Assembly: GCF_022690685.1 (NCBI RefSeq)
Contig: NZ_JALCYY010000001.1
Location: 1-64,000 of the forward strand
Reading direction: 5' to 3'
Length of the DNA: 64,000 nucleotides
Origin: Anaeromyxobacter terrae
GTDB taxonomy: Bacteria; Myxococcota; Myxococcia; Myxococcales; Anaeromyxobacteraceae
In this document: positions 33,601 to 42,472 of the stretch, in pieces
Position numbering within the stretch: the stretch's first letter is position 1
Layout: each line of letters opens with the position of its first letter
Position numbers and translations under genes: made by a program
The notes under the pieces: generated by a model
Database searches by the model: none
What the model saw: only the letters and a program-made list of their open reading frames with translations
What the model was told of the DNA's origin: nothing

Positions 33601-34707
33601 TCACCGGGAGGCGCGGCCCTCCGCCGCCGGGCCCCGCTCCCGGGCGCCGGCGATCCAACCCCGGCCCGCGTGGCGGGAGAGGGCGAGCTGCTGTCTCCGC
33701 GCCGCCAGGAGCCGGGCGTCCTCGCCGAACGTGGTCGGGTAGACGGGCAGCGCGTCGCGCTGGCGCATCTCGCGGTCGACGTTCACGAACGTGAACAGGC
33801 AGGAGTTGGAGATGGCGCGCACGCTCCGATCGCGGCTCCGCCGCTCGATGCTGGCCTCCACCGAGACGAGGCTGCCCGCGGTGTGCACGACCCGGCTGGA
33901 GAAGTGCAGCGTGTCGCCGAGCCGCACGGGGTTCAGGAAGTTCACCCGGTTCACGGCCGCCAGCACCGGCCGCTCCGGGGCCGCGAGCTCCGCGCAGATG
34001 GAGGACAGCTCGTAGGCGCGGCGCATGAGGTAGCCGCCGAAGATCTTTCGCGGCACGTTCTCCTGCTCGGGGAACATGCGCTCCCAGGCGTCGGTGACGA
34101 GCCGTCCGGCGAGGAGCCCGGTGAAGGCGGGCTGCTCCTGCTCGCGGTGGAGCCGGTCGAGCAGCTCGAACTCCTCGCGGCTCGGGGGCTCCTGCGAGGC
34201 CGCGACGTAGCGGCGGTACTCCTCGCGGCGCTCCTCGGCCCGCCGCGCGCGGCGCCTCGCGAGCTCGTCCCCGTAGTCGAGCGGCGGCAGCGGGACGCTC
34301 TTCGCCTCGTCCCCCTCGCCGACCCGGGCGACCATGGTGAAGTAGCAGGACGCGACGTGGAGCGGCGGCTCACCCGGCAGGCCCGGCTGCGTGACCCGGA
34401 TCCCCACCTCCATGGAGGTCCGGCCGACGTGGTTGATCCGCGCGACGAGGTCGAGGTCGCGCTCCACGTCGGCGGGGCTTCGCACGAGGATGTTGTCCAC
34501 GGCAGCCGTGACGACCCTCGCCTGCGGGTGCGCGCGGCGGGCGTACGCGAGCGCCGCCTCCTCTGCGAGCTTGTCGAGGACCTCGAGGAGCAGGCCGAAG
34601 CGCAGGTTCCCGTGGAGCGGCTCGTCCACGACCCTGTAGCGGTGCCTCAGGGACGCCTCCCGGGAGAGGGGCAGCGTCAGGGCGAGATCGGTGTCCGGAG
34701 GGGTCAT
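33601..34707 (-). CDS. Double-hotdog acyl-CoA thioesterase (ACOT/BFIT-like)
   Basis: 368 residues carrying two hotdog domains: first ~20-155 (HGNLRFGLLLEVLDKLAEEA, VTAAVDNILVRSPADV, SMEVGIRVTQ), second ~210-350 (KIFGGYLMRRAYELSSICAE, LAAVNRVNFLNPVRLGDTLH, SVEASIERRSRDRS). This two-domain layout matches ACOT9/ACOT11-type acyl-CoA hydrolases, which release free fatty acid and CoA. The ATG at 34707 follows GGAGGGCGAC. No lipid-metabolism genes are adjacent. It is divergent from the DUF4382 lipoprotein gene (196-bp gap). Confidence 0.85.
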   Translation of the reverse strand: MTPPDTDLALTLPLSREASLRHRYRVVDEPLHGNLRFGLLLEVLDKLAEEAALAYARRAHPQARVVTAAVDNILVRSPADVERDLDLVARINHVGRTSMEVGIRVTQPGLPGEPPLHVASCYFTMVARVGEGDEAKSVPLPPLDYGDELARRRARRAEERREEYRRYVAASQEPPSREEFELLDRLHREQEQPAFTGLLAGRLVTDAWERMFPEQENVPRKIFGGYLMRRAYELSSICAELAAPERPVLAAVNRVNFLNPVRLGDTLHFSSRVVHTAGSLVSVEASIERRSRDRSVRAISNSCLFTFVNVDREMRQRDALPVYPTTFGEDARLLAARRQQLALSRHAGRGWIAGARERGPAAEGRASR

Positions 34708-34903
34708 GTCGCCCTCCATCATCTTCGGCTTCGCCCCCGGGCGCGCGCGCCGTTGCAGGCTGCGCGAAGCTGCCGGAAGGGGCGGGCGCGTGGGCCCATC
34801 GAGGGACACGCGAATTCCCTGCGTCGCCGCATGTTGCTACGGGCGGGCGAGCGCCAGTCCGCGCGCACCCCCGCTCACACGCAACCCTGGAGGCACACAA
34901 AAG

Positions 34904-36037
34904 ATGTGGTCTCGAAAGTTCTGGAAGGTCGGAGTCGTGGCGGCCCTCGCGGCCGCGCTCTCCGCCTGCGGCTCGAATGACAGCGGCGCCATCCGCGTAC
35001 GGCTCGTCGACGCGCCCGGCGACTACCAGGCGCTCAATCTCGACGTCCGGCGGGTGGAGATCCACGGCGAGGGCGGGGGCTGGATCGTGCTCGGCACGCC
35101 CAACGTCGAGGTCGACCTCCTCTCCCTCACCGGCGGCGTGAGCGCCACGCTCGTCGACGGCGCGACGATCCCCGCCGGCAGGTACACGCAGCTGCGGCTC
35201 GTGCTCGGCCCGAAGAACACGGTGACGCTCACGGACGGCAGCGTCCACGACCTCACCGTCCCGTCCGGCCAGCAGTCGGGCGTGAAGCTCACCGTGAACT
35301 TCGAGGTCGCGCCGAACACCACCCGCGACGTCCTCGTCGACCTCGACGCCCACCGGTCGGTCTTCGTCCACGAGGCGGGGGCCTCGGAGAAGTTCATGCT
35401 GCGGCCCACCGTGCGCGCCGTCGACGTGCTCGCGACCGGAGCGATCACCGGAAGGCTCACCGACTCGGCGAGCGGCGCCGGCCTGCCGGGCGTGCTGGTC
35501 ACCGCGCAGGCGCTGTCGGCGACGGGCGAGCCCTCGATCGTGCGCGCTGCCCTCACCGGGCCGGACGGCTCGTACCTCCTCGATCTGCTCGACGCGGGCG
35601 GGACCTACTACGTGGTCAGCCAGCCGGTGGTGGGGGCGACGGTGTACGCGCCCCGGGCGAGCGGTGCGATCGCGATCGCGGGGGTGACCCCGGTCCTCGG
35701 GTGGAATGGGGCGTTCGACGTGGCCCCGCAGGTGGGGATGCTCTCCGGCGGCATCGCGCCCGCCGCGAGCGAGTCGCAGGCGGACGAGGTGCAGGTGCGC
35801 CAGAGCCTCGACGCGGGCGGCTCGCCGCGGACGTTCATCGTGCGCACCGCGCCGGGCACCGTCGCGAGCGGGACGGAGAGCTACTCCGTGCCGAGCGTTC
35901 CGGCCGGCGCCTACACCGTCCTCGCCACCCGCCGGACCGTGGACGCGGACGGGAACGAGACGGTCACCGTGAGTGCACCGGTGAACGCGAGCGTCCCGGC
36001 GGCCGGGACCGCCACCGCCGATCTCGCCCTGCCGTAG
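34904..36037 (+). CDS. DUF4382 lipoprotein with carboxypeptidase-regulatory-like domain
   Basis: 377 residues. Lipoprotein signal (KVGVVAALAAALSACGSN, lipobox Cys), DUF4382 (~25-175; IRVRLVDAPGDYQALNLDV, VEIHGEGGGWIVL, IPAGRYTQLRLVLGP), then beta-sandwich repeats of carboxypeptidase-regulatory type (~185-370; GAITGRLTDSASGAGLPGVL, DGSYLLDLLDAGGTYYVV). A secreted outer-membrane-anchored protein, probably carbohydrate- or surface-binding; no catalytic residues seen. The ATG at 34904 has GGAGG eleven bases upstream. Convergent with the ABM-like lipoprotein across a strong hairpin. Confidence 0.85.
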   Translation: MWSRKFWKVGVVAALAAALSACGSNDSGAIRVRLVDAPGDYQALNLDVRRVEIHGEGGGWIVLGTPNVEVDLLSLTGGVSATLVDGATIPAGRYTQLRLVLGPKNTVTLTDGSVHDLTVPSGQQSGVKLTVNFEVAPNTTRDVLVDLDAHRSVFVHEAGASEKFMLRPTVRAVDVLATGAITGRLTDSASGAGLPGVLVTAQALSATGEPSIVRAALTGPDGSYLLDLLDAGGTYYVVSQPVVGATVYAPRASGAIAIAGVTPVLGWNGAFDVAPQVGMLSGGIAPAASESQADEVQVRQSLDAGGSPRTFIVRTAPGTVASGTESYSVPSVPAGAYTVLATRRTVDADGNETVTVSAPVNASVPAAGTATADLALP

Positions 36038-36050
36038 GCGAGCGGCGGCT

Positions 36051-36090
36051 CACCGGGGGGCTCGCGCCGCTCGCGGCGCGGCTCCCGGTG
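36051..36090. terminator. Bidirectional terminator hairpin
   Basis: A ~40-base inverted repeat CACCGGG...CCCGGTG, with an inner stem GCGCCG-CTCG-CGGCGC, fills the gap between the convergent stops at 36037 and 36094. Its position and symmetry fit a terminator acting on both genes. Confidence 0.6.
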
Positions 36091-36093
36091 TCG

Positions 36094-36516
36094 TCAGGGC
36101 GCCTGGTCGGCGACGACGATGTCGTAGTTGTGCACCGTCGGCTCCGGGTCGATGAGGAACTCCGCGTCCCGCGGCAGCGCGCGCGTCCGCGAGATGTCCT
36201 CGCCCGCGTACGCGTGGATCGCGTCGCGCGAGGCCCAGTAGCTCACCACCATGAAGTGCGACTCCGACGGTCCGTCCTCCCGGTACATGGCGTAGCCGAG
36301 GTTTCCGGGGATCTGGCGGAACTTCCGGATCGCCTCCGAGGCGTACGCCGCATACTCGTCGGCGCGGGCCGTGGGGGTGCGGCCGTGCCATACGCGGGCG
36401 ACGCGAGCGCCCGCGGGAGCGGCGGCGCCCATTCCGGCCTTCGCCCCGGGCTGGCCCGCGGACGGGCTGGCGCAGGCGACGGCGAGGAGCAGCAGCGAGA
36501 GAGCGAGGGTGCGCAT
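36094..36516 (-). CDS. ABM-like (dimeric alpha-beta barrel) lipoprotein
   Basis: 140 residues. The ATG at 36516 has a strong AAGGAGGT four bases upstream and begins a lipoprotein signal MRTLALSLLLLAVACASP. The body resembles the antibiotic-biosynthesis-monooxygenase / heme-degrading barrel: ARVWHGRTPTARADEYAAY, RQIPGNLGYAMYREDGP, FMVVSYWASRDAIHAYAGED. Such domains bind heme or aromatics, but many act only as structural proteins. It follows the sigma-54 activator gene on the same strand after 123 bp containing a perfect inverted repeat. Confidence 0.75.
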   Translation of the reverse strand: MRTLALSLLLLAVACASPSAGQPGAKAGMGAAAPAGARVARVWHGRTPTARADEYAAYASEAIRKFRQIPGNLGYAMYREDGPSESHFMVVSYWASRDAIHAYAGEDISRTRALPRDAEFLIDPEPTVHNYDIVVADQAP

Positions 36517-36572
36517 GGGGACCTCCTTCGGCTGACGGGGAGCGCGCGCGATCCTTGCCGGGGTCGGCGTGC

Positions 36573-36597
36573 GTGCACCCGGGCCACTCGGGTGCAC
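36573..36597. repeat. Perfect inverted repeat between the activator and ABM-like genes
   Basis: GTGCACCCG-GGCCACT-CGGGTGCAC has 9-bp perfect arms and a 7-base spacer. It lies 57 bp upstream of the ABM-like start and 43 bp beyond the activator stop, so it could be a terminator of the latter or an operator of the former. A second palindrome, CATCACG-GTG-CGTGATG (36638-36654), overlaps the activator stop. Confidence 0.45.
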
Positions 36598-36639
36598 CTG
36601 CCCGGCGGCACGCGGCTCTCCGTCCGCCGGCGGCACCCA

Positions 36640-38616
36640 TCACGGTGCGTGATGATCCGCGTCGCCGGCCGGACCTCGGTGCTCTCCGGGCCGCGCGATC
36701 GCGAGCGCCTTCATGCGGGACTTGAGCGTGGAGGGGCTCACGCCGAGGAGCGCGGCGGCCCCGCCCCTGCCGCCGACACGCCAGCCGGCCCGCTCCAGCG
36801 CGGCGATCATGTTCCCGCGCTCGATCGCGCGCACGCGCTGGTCGGTCAGGACCTCGCTGTCCACGGGTAGTGCGTGTGCATCGCTCGCGGTGGCCGGGAA
36901 CCCCGCCTCGGGGAGCGCGCGGTGCAGGTGGAGCCGGCCGTCGGCGGAGGTGATGATCGCCCGCTCGACCACGTTCCTCAGCTCCCGGACGTTCCCGGGC
37001 CAGGGATACGACCTGAGCGCGGCGGCGTCCGCCGCATCGGGCGGGGCGACCCTCCTCCCGAGCGCGCGGGCGAGCTTCTCCGCCATCGCCGCGGCGAGCA
37101 GCACGACGTCGTCGCCGCGCTCGCGCAGCGGCGGGAGCGGGAGCGGGAAGACGCTCAGCCGGTAGAAGAGATCCTGCCGGAACCGGCCCTCGCGGGCAGC
37201 CCGCGCGAGGTCGCGGTTCGTCGCCGCCACGACGCGCACGTTCACCTTGCGCGTGCGCGAGCTCCCCACCGGCTCGAGCTCGCCCTCCTGCAGGACCCGC
37301 AGGAGCTTGCCCTGCAGCTCCAGGGGGAGCTCGCCGATCTCGTCGAGGAAGATGGTCCCGCCGTCGGCGAGCACGAACCGTCCGTCGCGCCGCTGCGTCG
37401 CCCCGGTGAACGCGCCGCGCTCGTGCCCGAAGAACTCGCTCTCGATGAGGGTCGCCGGGATGGCCGCGCAGTTCACCTTCACGAGCGGGCGGTCGCGGCG
37501 GGCGCTGCGGTCGTGGATGGCCCGGGCGAAGAGCTCCTTCCCGGTGCCGGTCTCGCCGAGGAGCAGCACCGTCGCGTCGGTGCCCGCCACCTGCGCGACG
37601 CCCTGGAGCGCCCGCCGCAGCGCCGGGCTCCTGCCCACGATCTCGTCGAACCCGTGCTCCGCCGCGAGCTCCTCGCGGAGGTAGTCCGCTTCCGCGCTCA
37701 GCGCCCGGATCCTCCGCTCCGCCTCGAGGCGCTCGTCCACGTTCCTCAGGATGAGCGTGTAGAACGGCCGGCCGCGCACCTCGAACCGCGAGAGCGTCGC
37801 CTCCGCCGGGAACGGCTTGCGCCCTGGCGGCTCGGCCACGAGGTCACCCGGGATCCACAGGGAGCGCTCGCCGCCCGTGCGCCGCTCCAGCTCGCCGGTC
37901 AGGGCGCGGAGCCTCGCGGTCGCGGCGCTGCCCAGGAGCTCGTCCGCCGGCCGCCCGTGCAGCTCGGCGGCGGCGCAGCCAAACACCTTCTCGGCCGCGG
38001 AGTTCATGAGCGTGATGTGGAGCTCGCCGTCGAGCTCGACGATCCCGTCCATCGCGCTGCCGATGAGGCCGGAGAGCTTCTCCTGGCGCTCGCGCAGGTC
38101 CTGCTCGACGCGGACGCGCCGCATCTCCGCGAGCGCGCGGCTCGCGAAGATCCGGAACAGCGGAACGAGCCGCTTCTCGGCGGGCATGGGTCGGGTGTCC
38201 ACGACCGCGAGGTGGCCGAGCACGCGGTCCTCCCGCCCGAGCAGGGGAACGCCGAGGTAGCTGACGACCCCGGAGCGGGAGAACTTCACCTCGCCGTTGG
38301 GGTACAGCTCGATCACGCGATCGGGGATGTGCACCACGCGTCGCTCGCGCACCGCCGTCTCGCACGGCGTGCCGGCGATCGGGTACTCGAACCCCTCCAC
38401 CCAGCCGTCCCCGAACCAGAACGCGAGCGCACGCAGCCGATCCCGGCGCTCGTCGTACTCGGTGAGCCAGGCGCCGCGCGTGTCGAGCGCCAGCGCCATG
38501 TTCCGGACGAGCGCCCGGTAGAACTCCTGCCCGGTCTCCGAGGCGGTCCCCTCGACCACCGCGCGGAGGGCGAGCTCCTCGTCGATCCGCCGCTCCGTGA
38601 CCTGGGAGAGCTCCAT
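36640..38616 (-). CDS. FhlA/NorR-like sigma-54 transcription activator (GAF-PAS-AAA+-HTH)
   Basis: 658 residues from ATG 38616 (GGAG seven bases upstream). GAF ~20-185 ([37 protein letters not shown]), PAS ~195-310 ([20 protein letters not shown]), AAA+ ~325-555 (Walker [17 protein letters not shown] near 352, RGAFTGATQ contact loop, [13 protein letters not shown] Walker B) and a C-terminal HTH ([20 protein letters not shown] then LKSRMKAL) of the FhlA/NorR style. With no receiver it is ligand- or redox-controlled through GAF. Its gene is divergent from the OsmC operon, whose leader carries a sigma-54 promoter and an inverted repeat; it is very likely that operon's activator (inference). Confidence 0.93.
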   Translation of the reverse strand: MELSQVTERRIDEELALRAVVEGTASETGQEFYRALVRNMALALDTRGAWLTEYDERRDRLRALAFWFGDGWVEGFEYPIAGTPCETAVRERRVVHIPDRVIELYPNGEVKFSRSGVVSYLGVPLLGREDRVLGHLAVVDTRPMPAEKRLVPLFRIFASRALAEMRRVRVEQDLRERQEKLSGLIGSAMDGIVELDGELHITLMNSAAEKVFGCAAAELHGRPADELLGSAATARLRALTGELERRTGGERSLWIPGDLVAEPPGRKPFPAEATLSRFEVRGRPFYTLILRNVDERLEAERRIRALSAEADYLREELAAEHGFDEIVGRSPALRRALQGVAQVAGTDATVLLLGETGTGKELFARAIHDRSARRDRPLVKVNCAAIPATLIESEFFGHERGAFTGATQRRDGRFVLADGGTIFLDEIGELPLELQGKLLRVLQEGELEPVGSSRTRKVNVRVVAATNRDLARAAREGRFRQDLFYRLSVFPLPLPPLRERGDDVVLLAAAMAEKLARALGRRVAPPDAADAAALRSYPWPGNVRELRNVVERAIITSADGRLHLHRALPEAGFPATASDAHALPVDSEVLTDQRVRAIERGNMIAALERAGWRVGGRGGAAALLGVSPSTLKSRMKALAIARPGEHRGPAGDADHHAP

Positions 38617-38712
38617 GTTCGGCTCCGGGGTGAGGACCCGAGGCGTGGCGCGCCGCGAACCCGGAACATAGCGAGGCCGCCGCGGCGCGCCCGGCGAAAG
38701 CCCGTCGAGCCG

Positions 38713-38749
38713 CGCGACGAGATCTCGCCCACGCCGAGGTCTCGTCGCG
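38713..38749. promoter_or_regulatory. Inverted repeat, candidate enhancer (UAS) for the sigma-54 activator
   Basis: CGCGACGAGA at 38713-38722 and its exact reverse complement TCTCGTCGCG at 38740-38749, separated by 17 bases and centred about 85 bp upstream of the -24 element. The arms' centre spacing of 27 bases and the position match upstream activating sites of enhancer-binding proteins. The binding protein is inferred. Confidence 0.5.
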
Positions 38750-38815
38750 ACCCCGCCGGGCCGGTGGCGCCCGGAAATCCCGCTGAATCCGGTCGAACCG
38801 AGGCTCGGTCCGCCG

Positions 38816-38830
38816 TGGCACGCCGCCTGC
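38816..38830 (+). promoter_or_regulatory. Sigma-54 promoter of the osmC-flavoenzyme operon
   Basis: TGGCACG-CCGC-CTGC agrees with TGGCACG-N4-TTGC at all but one of the defined bases, with the invariant GG/GC spaced exactly. Predicted transcription start ~38842, 50 bases before the OsmC ATG. A matching activator gene is divergently encoded. Confidence 0.7.
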
Positions 38831-38891
38831 GATTCCCGCCGTCGCCCAGCGAAGAGACCGATGACCGGTCCACGGGCCACGGAGAACGAGG

Positions 38892-39497
38892 ATGGAGACC
38901 CCCACGATGCAGAACCCCACGACCACGAAGCGGCCCGCACGCACGCCCGTGCCGATGAACGGCGTCGACACACCCACGCTCTTCGCGACCATCGGCGCGG
39001 TGAAGGGGCAGCCCGAGCTCGGGAGCTTCCAGTTCCGGGCGACGAACCGCTGGCAGCAGGGCACCCACAGCCGGACGCGCATCGAGGGATTCAGCGGCGC
39101 CGGGGGCGAGCACGCGCACGCGCGCGAGTTCAGCTACGACGCCGATCACCCGGCCGTCCTCGTCGGGCGGGACCAGGGCCCGACGCCGGTCGAGTTCCTG
39201 CTCCACGCGCTCGCGTCCTGCCTCACGGCGGGGATCGGCAACATCGCCGCGGCGCGCGGCGTGACGCTCTACGAGGTCGAGTCCACCGTCGAGGGCGACA
39301 TCGATCTGCGCGGGATCCTCGGGATCTCGACGGAGGTCCGCAACGGCTACCGGCAGCTGCGCGTGAGCTTCCGGATCAAGGGCGACGCGCCGGCGGAGAA
39401 GCTCGAGGAGATCGTCGCGCAGTCGCGGGCCCGCTCGGCGGTCTACGACGTGCTGACGAACGGCGTCCCGGTCGCGGTCTCGGTGAACGCGGGGTGA
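38892..39497 (+). CDS. OsmC-family protein
   Basis: 201 residues. The OsmC/Ohr fold is clear: [40 protein letters not shown] with the first conserved Cys, the Val-rich strands [18 protein letters not shown], and a C-terminal [17 protein letters not shown]. In Ohr/OsmC peroxidases a second Cys sits in that C-terminal motif (xCPVxxx); here it reads SAVYD, so only one redox Cys remains, as in the YhfA-like subgroup. Thiol peroxidase activity is thus uncertain. First gene of a three-gene unit with two flavoenzymes, behind a sigma-54 promoter. ATG 38892 (GGAG eight bases upstream). Confidence 0.88.
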   Translation: METPTMQNPTTTKRPARTPVPMNGVDTPTLFATIGAVKGQPELGSFQFRATNRWQQGTHSRTRIEGFSGAGGEHAHAREFSYDADHPAVLVGRDQGPTPVEFLLHALASCLTAGIGNIAAARGVTLYEVESTVEGDIDLRGILGISTEVRNGYRQLRVSFRIKGDAPAEKLEEIVAQSRARSAVYDVLTNGVPVAVSVNAG

Positions 39498-39577
39498 ATG
39501 AGGGGTTCGAGGCCGCCGGCCGGACGCGAGACGCGCGCCGGCCGGCGGCCCCCCGCCACGCTCCTCGAGGAGATGCC

Positions 39578-40819
39578 ATGAAGCGCACGGACGTGGTCGT
39601 CATCGGAGGTGGGCAGGCCGGGCTCGCGGCCAGCCGCTGCCTGCAGGCGCGCGGCGTGGATCACGTGGTGCTGGAGCGCGGACGCGTCGCCGAGCGCTGG
39701 CGCTCGGAGCGCTGGGACTCGCTCCGGCTGCTCACCCCCCGCTGGCAGTCGCGGCTCCCGGCCTTCTCCTACCGTGGCCCGGAGCCGGACGGGTTCATGT
39801 CGCGGCGCGAGGTGATCGGCTACCTCGAGGCGTACGCGCGCTCCTTCGCGGCGCCGGTCGAGGCGGGCGTCGCCGTCCACGCCGTCGAGCGGGACGGGGA
39901 CGGCTACCGGGTGACGGCCGATCGCGGCGCGTGGCGCGCCCGGAGCGTCATCGTCGCGACCGGTCACTGCGACCGGGCCCACGTCCCACCGCTCGCGGCC
40001 GAGCTCCCCGCGGACGTGGTCCAGCTCGTCCCGGCGCGCTACCGGAACCCCCGGGCCCTGCCCGCCGGTGGAGTCCTCGTGGTGGGCGCGTCCGCGACCG
40101 GAATCCAGCTCGCGGACGAGATCCACCGCTCCGGCCGGCCGGTGACGCTCGCGGTGGGCAGGCACGTCCGGCTGCCCCGGCGCTACCGGGGCCGCGACGT
40201 GATGGAGTGGCTCGACGCGACGGGCATCCTCGACGAAGGGGCGGACGCGGTGGCGGACCTCGAGGCGGCCCGCCGCCAGCCGTCGCTCCAGCTCGTCGGC
40301 CGTCCCGATCATCGCACGATCGATCTGGGCGTGCTCCTCGACGCGGGCGTCCGACTCGTCGGACGGGTCCGGGGCGTCGAGGGCGGCCGCGTGCTCCTCG
40401 CCGAGGACCTGGACGAGACGGTCGCGGCGGCGGAGCGGCGGCTGGCGCGGCTCCTCGGGCGGATCGACGCGCACGTCGCGCGGCACGGCCAGGCGGCGGC
40501 GGTCCCACCGGCGGAGCCGGTCCGCGCCATCTCGCCGCCCCGTCCGCCGGGCGCGATCGATCTGCGCGCGGACGTGATCCGGACGGTGATCTGGGCCACG
40601 GGCTACCGCCGCAGCTACCCGTGGCTGCGCGTGCCGGTGCTCGACGAGCGCGGCGAGATCCGCCACGCAGGCGGGATCACCCCCGCGCCCGGGCTGTACG
40701 TGCTCGGGCTCCAGTTCCTGCGGCGGCGCAACTCGAGCTTCCTCGACGGCGTCGGCCGGGACGCCGCCGTGCTGGTGGACCACCTGGCCGGACGCCTCGC
40801 GCGCCGGTCCGCCGCGTGA
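39578..40819 (+). CDS. FAD/NAD(P)-dependent oxidoreductase (flavin monooxygenase-like)
   Basis: 413 residues. FAD-binding Rossmann start VVVIGGGQAGLAASRCLQAR, then RWRSERWDSLRLLTP, an NADPH Rossmann motif GVLVVGASATGIQLADEIHR, and TVIWATGYRRSYPWL (the ATGY motif of FMOs). This fits the CzcO/YpmO-like flavoprotein monooxygenase group that oxidises soft nucleophiles or ketones; the substrate is unknown. GAGGAGA precedes ATG 39578. It is 80 bp after osmC and 14 bp before the next flavoenzyme, with no terminator seen, so all three are likely one transcript. Confidence 0.88.
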   Translation: MKRTDVVVIGGGQAGLAASRCLQARGVDHVVLERGRVAERWRSERWDSLRLLTPRWQSRLPAFSYRGPEPDGFMSRREVIGYLEAYARSFAAPVEAGVAVHAVERDGDGYRVTADRGAWRARSVIVATGHCDRAHVPPLAAELPADVVQLVPARYRNPRALPAGGVLVVGASATGIQLADEIHRSGRPVTLAVGRHVRLPRRYRGRDVMEWLDATGILDEGADAVADLEAARRQPSLQLVGRPDHRTIDLGVLLDAGVRLVGRVRGVEGGRVLLAEDLDETVAAAERRLARLLGRIDAHVARHGQAAAVPPAEPVRAISPPRPPGAIDLRADVIRTVIWATGYRRSYPWLRVPVLDERGEIRHAGGITPAPGLYVLGLQFLRRRNSSFLDGVGRDAAVLVDHLAGRLARRSAA

Positions 40820-40833
40820 GCGGAGGAGAGACC

Positions 40834-42054
40834 ATGACGACCTCGAGCCATTCGAGCATCCGCCGCGAGTACGACGCCCTCGTCGTGGGCGCCCGCTGCG
40901 CCGGCGCCGCGACGGCGATGCTGCTCGCGCGCGCCGGCCTCCGCGTCCTCGCCGTGGACCGAGATCGCGAGGGGAGCGACACGATCTCGACCCACGCCCT
41001 CATGCGCGGCGGCGTGGTCCAGCTCGTGCGCTGGGGGCTCATCGATCGGCTGCGCGCGACGGGCACCCCCGCCGTCCGCAGCGCGACCTTTCACTACGGG
41101 GACGAGGCGCTGCCGTTCGCGGTCAAGCCGCGCGATGGCGTGGACGCGCTCTACGCGCCGCGCCGGACGGTGCTCGATCCCATCCTCGTCGACGCGGCCC
41201 GCGCCGCGGGCGCGCAGGTGGTGCATGGCGCAGCGCTCGCGGAGGTGGTCCGTGGCGCGTCCGGGCGGGTCGAGGGAGCGGTGATCGAGACCCTCGACGG
41301 CGCCCGCGCGCGCGTGGCGGCGCGGATCGTGATCGGCGCCGACGGCGCGCGGTCGAGAGCTGCCCGCCTCGTGAGCGCCCCCACCGAGCGCGCGGGCCGC
41401 CACGCGTGCGGAGTGGTCTACGGGCACTGGTCGGGTCTCGAGGTGGAGGGCTACCACTGGTACTACCGACCCGGCGTGAGCGCCGGCGCCATCCCCACCG
41501 GCGACGGGCGCACCTGCGTGTTCGCCGCGCTGCCGCGGCCGCGGCTCCTGGACGCGCTTCCCGGAGGCGTGGACGCCGTCTACCGGGAGGTGCTGGCCGA
41601 GGCTGCGCCCGAGCTCGCCGCCGCGCTCGGAAGCGCCCGCCTCGACGCGAGGCTCCAGCCCTTCCCCGGGATCCCTGGCTTCATGCGCCGGGCGTGGGGC
41701 CCGGGCTGGGCGCTGGTCGGCGACGCCGGGTACTTCAAGGACCCCATCACCGCGCACGGGATCACGGACGCGCTGCGGGACGCGGAGCTGCTCGCGCGCG
41801 CGGTGGCGAGCGGCACCGAGGCCGCGCTGGCCGCCTACCAGGCGGCGCGCGACGCGGCGTCGGTGGAGCTGTTCGAGGTCACCGATCGCATCGCCTCGTT
41901 CGAGTGGGACCTCGAGGAGGCGAAGGGGTTGCACAGGCTGCTCGCGCGCCACATGGCGAGCGAGGTGGAGCTGCTCGGCGCGCTCGACGTCGTTTGCGTC
42001 CCGGGTCAGCCCCCGCTACCATCCGGGGCGTCGTGCGGGTACTCCTCGTCCTGA
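40834..42054 (+). CDS. FAD-dependent oxidoreductase, geranylgeranyl-reductase/PHBH-like
   Basis: 406 residues. ADP-binding motif YDALVVGARCAGAATAMLLA, then VDRDREGSDTISTHALMRGG, the mid-protein FAD motif RIVIGADGARSRAARLV, and WALVGDAGYFKDPITAHGIT (the GD motif binding FAD ribityl). This is the layout of aromatic hydroxylases and geranylgeranyl reductases; which reaction it runs is unknown. ATG 40834 follows GGAGGAGAG. Last of the osmC operon. Its stop at 42054 lies 22 bp inside the next coding region, linking it translationally to the metal-efflux genes or marking an operon border. Confidence 0.86.
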   Translation: MTTSSHSSIRREYDALVVGARCAGAATAMLLARAGLRVLAVDRDREGSDTISTHALMRGGVVQLVRWGLIDRLRATGTPAVRSATFHYGDEALPFAVKPRDGVDALYAPRRTVLDPILVDAARAAGAQVVHGAALAEVVRGASGRVEGAVIETLDGARARVAARIVIGADGARSRAARLVSAPTERAGRHACGVVYGHWSGLEVEGYHWYYRPGVSAGAIPTGDGRTCVFAALPRPRLLDALPGGVDAVYREVLAEAAPELAAALGSARLDARLQPFPGIPGFMRRAWGPGWALVGDAGYFKDPITAHGITDALRDAELLARAVASGTEAALAAYQAARDAASVELFEVTDRIASFEWDLEEAKGLHRLLARHMASEVELLGALDVVCVPGQPPLPSGASCGYSSS

Positions 42055-42356
42055 TGCTCGTGCACGGGCTCGTCCCCGGCCTCGCCGAGGCCGGCGAGAC
42101 GCTCGTTCACTACGTCCGGACCGGTCACGTCGCGCACACCGCGGCCGACCGGGGCGATCTCGGCGACCAGGGAACCGAGCACGGCTGCGGGACGACGCAG
42201 CACCACTGCGCCTGCTGCGAGACCCAGCTCGTCGCACCCTCCACCGCCGTGGTCGTCACCACGCGCGATGCCGGCCTCGAGCGGCCGGCGGCTCCCGCCG
42301 AGCTGAGGCTCGCGGCACGAGAGCCGGCGCGCCCGTTCCGCCCCCCGATCTCCTGA
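42033..42356 (+). CDS. Small secreted His/Cys-rich protein of the metal-efflux locus
   Basis: 107 residues from GTG 42033. Signal peptide-like start (MRVLLVLMLVHGLVPGLAEA with GTG read as Met), then a compact metal-binding-looking stretch: EHGCGTTQHHCACCET, with three His-adjacent Cys. Comparable short proteins accompany CzcCBA-type pumps, but no family name is certain. It overlaps the preceding flavoenzyme by 22 bp and precedes the TolC-like gene by 116 bp. A periplasmic metal chaperone or sensor is inferred. Confidence 0.6.
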   Translation: MRVLLVLMLVHGLVPGLAEAGETLVHYVRTGHVAHTAADRGDLGDQGTEHGCGTTQHHCACCETQLVAPSTAVVVTTRDAGLERPAAPAELRLAAREPARPFRPPIS

Positions 42357-42472
42357 CGTCGTGACCTCGTTCGCGCGAGCGGCGGGCACGTGCGCCCGCT
42401 CCGCTCGCGCGTGCCCGGACCGGCGCCGCTCTCGCGCGGCCCGGTCGTGCGTCTCGCGTCCGGAGGCAGGAC

